Assembly: GCF_024171945.1 (NCBI RefSeq)
Contig: NZ_JAMTCR010000003.1
Span: forward strand, 796,211-860,210
Source of the DNA: Actinokineospora globicatena
GTDB taxonomy: Bacteria; Actinomycetota; Actinomycetes; Mycobacteriales; Pseudonocardiaceae
Direction: 5' to 3'
DNA length: 64,000 nt
Positions 63,024 through 64,000 of the stretch are shown piece after piece. Numbering within the stretch: position 1 is the stretch's first letter; every line of letters starts with the position of its first letter. The notes beneath the pieces were generated by a model, which was given only the letters and a program-made list of their open reading frames with translations, was not told where the DNA came from and made no database searches. The position numbers were made by a program, and so were the translations under genes.

Positions 63024-63347
63024 ATGCCTCGAATTCGCACCGTCCTGATGTCCCTGGCCATGACGGCCGCCGCTGGCACCCTCGCCGTGACCGGGGCCTC
63101 GCCCGCGGCGGCCACCACCGTGGCGGACGGCTCCACCCATCTCGGGGTGTTCCAGGGCTGCGCGTCCCTGTACAGCAACAAGCCCGGCAGGGCACAGATC
63201 AAGAACATCTGCAGCAAGCGGATCAACGCCACCGTCTCGGTCGACTGGGCCTGGGACCCCGACTGCATCGCGATCAACCCGGGTCGCATCCTCTCCGTCA
63301 CCTGGGACTCGACCGCAGGCAAGGCGGACTACGCGTACGAGTGCTGA
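63024..63347 (+). CDS. Small secreted protein with three Cys
   Basis: The 107-residue protein has a signal peptide (RTVLMSLAMTAAAGTLAVTGASPAAA) and a mature part with Cys in FQGCASL, KNICSK, PDCIAI and the C-terminal Cys, so two disulfides are possible. GGAGGAACACC precedes the ATG. The family is unknown; it resembles small exported actinobacterial proteins of unknown role. Confidence 0.72.
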   Translation: MPRIRTVLMSLAMTAAAGTLAVTGASPAAATTVADGSTHLGVFQGCASLYSNKPGRAQIKNICSKRINATVSVDWAWDPDCIAINPGRILSVTWDSTAGKADYAYEC

Positions 63348-63402
63348 CCCGCAGGTCGCCGTGAGTCCGGTGCTCCAGGAGCAGCGGTTGTCGACGATCC
63401 GC

Positions 63403-63454
63403 GCGTGCGGACGGGCGGCCGCGGTAATGCCGCCGCGATCGCCCGTCCGCACGC
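63403..63454 (+). terminator. Long hairpin after the small secreted protein gene
   Basis: A perfect 15-nt inverted repeat (GCGTGCGGACGGGCG / CGCCCGTCCGCACGC) with an inner GC-rich stem lies about 55 nt after the stop at 63347. Confidence 0.65.
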
Positions 63455-63871
63455 ATCCCGCTTAGCAACGCAACGGTGACCTTCGTCCGTGGTCGCCCTC
63501 CCGGCATCAGCTGATCACCTCTTGCCAGCTACTCCGCGGCGACTGCGGCGGTCACTTCTCCAACTGGAGCAGAGTGCGTTGACGTACCTCGCGTTTCACC
63601 ACCAAGGGGGCACCGCGCCCACTACCGACGCAAATATCCTTGGAACAGGCTCGAGTACTAGTCGTGCCTTCCGGCGGGTGTGGACGAGATCGGCCGGATG
63701 GTGGACCGAGAGCAGTCCTTGCCCGCCACCCACCACGGTAGTCGCGTCGGAGCCCGCACCGGAGTCGAGCCCGGGATCAAGGCCGCGGACCGCCTAGTCG
63801 ATCAGCCGTATAGCGTCCCCGGCAAAGGCGTTGCCAGCACAGATACCAGACATGGTCTTGATGTACGGCGA
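63455..63871. other. Region without a convincing gene
   Basis: About 420 bp with no frame that has both a credible start and protein-like composition. A 102-codon frame at 63489-63797 is rich in Ser, Pro, Thr and Arg and looks like noise. Confidence 0.4.
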
Positions 63872-63907
63872 CCAAGGGGGCGGCAGATGTGCCTGCCGCC
63901 CCCTTGG
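63872..63907. terminator. Perfect hairpin terminator for the gene at the right edge
   Basis: A perfect 15-nt inverted repeat (CCAAGGGGGCGGCAG / CTGCCGCCCCCTTGG) with a 6-nt loop lies just beyond the minus-strand stop at 63922. Confidence 0.75.
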
Positions 63908-63921
63908 CGTCCGGACGGAAC

Positions 63922-64000
63922 TCAGTTCATGGGTGTCACGTTCAAGGCGCTGTTGATCGCGTTGACGTCGACGTGGTCGACGAACAGACCGCAGAGTCGG
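63922..64000 (-). CDS. C-terminal part of a gene cut by the window edge
   Basis: A minus-strand frame ends with a TGA at 63922-63924 and reads RLCGLFVDHVDVNAINSALN followed by VTPMN in its last codons. The clear terminator just after it supports a real gene. Only about 25 residues are visible. The pattern (a Cys, then short hydrophobic stretches with Asn) resembles the end of a small secreted protein, but no family can be named. Confidence 0.55.
   Translation of the reverse strand, partial: RLCGLFVDHVDVNAINSALNVTPMN

Noticed and set aside
63489..63797. 102-codon open frame
   Set aside because: Composition is Ser/Pro/Thr/Arg-rich without a signal peptide, domain or ribosome site; probably noise in GC-rich DNA.

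Overview
The window is very GC-rich DNA in which genes use mostly G or C at the third codon position, GTG starts are common, and GTGA/ATGA overlaps couple many neighbours. Gene families such as a DevR/DevS-type pair, a SARP regulator, EF-hand proteins, DUF6480, DUF6000, sortase-E-type LAxTG anchoring and signal-less ABC1 kinases point to a filamentous actinomycete, most likely of the Pseudonocardiales. It looks chromosomal. I see no insertion sequence, CRISPR array or rRNA, and the one tRNA gene found is tRNA-Sec.

0-15.2 kb is the most unusual part: a dense island of enzymes with no transporter permease. It holds two oligopeptide-binding-type proteins that both lack signal peptides, two homocysteine S-methyltransferase-like proteins, two small-molecule methyltransferases, two EF-hand proteins, an HxlR-SCP2 regulator, an ATP-grasp ligase, a 398-residue protein I cannot place, a PRMT-like methyltransferase, a small propeller-like protein and a UbiB/ABC1 kinase. 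A 17-nt element (ACTTCGG-N3-TATATAG) lies upstream of both the ATP-grasp gene and the unknown gene. I read this as a candidate undescribed biosynthetic or modification pathway; its product is unknown.

15.2-24.9 kb: a cupin-like/membrane-anchored gene pair, a DevR-type response regulator and a DevS-type kinase on either side of a membrane protein, then a three-gene molybdenum hydroxylase operon (YagT-S-R type) and an alpha/beta hydrolase. 25-32.4 kb: a sirtuin, a small secreted protein, a large secreted subtilase, a dienelactone-hydrolase homologue whose nucleophile position is Gly, a decayed P-loop ATPase and a small ADP-ribosylation/crystallin J1-type protein.

32.4-43.8 kb carries three cofactor or redox modules side by side. 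The first is a mau-like operon (MauD-like redoxin, six-Cys exported protein, small membrane proteins, divergent MauE-like protein) with no amine dehydrogenase heavy chain. The second is a complete selenocysteine set (selB, selD, tRNA-Sec, selA) with no recognisable selenoprotein in the window. The third is a complete pqqA-C-D-E-B operon beside a SARP regulator, with no PQQ dehydrogenase in the window.

44-64 kb is mostly cell-surface and housekeeping material: a giant DUF11-type repeat adhesin with an LAATG sorting signal, an anti-sigma-type ATPase, an M4-like protein that has lost its zinc histidines, an AA10 lytic polysaccharide monooxygenase, an orphan Imm1-type protein, a kinase-fold phosphotransferase, several DUF proteins, a polysaccharide lyase family 8 enzyme, a membrane gene broken by an apparent one-base frameshift, an FMN reductase, a LysR regulator, an NmrA-type oxidoreductase and small secreted proteins. 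The right edge cuts a further gene on the minus strand.
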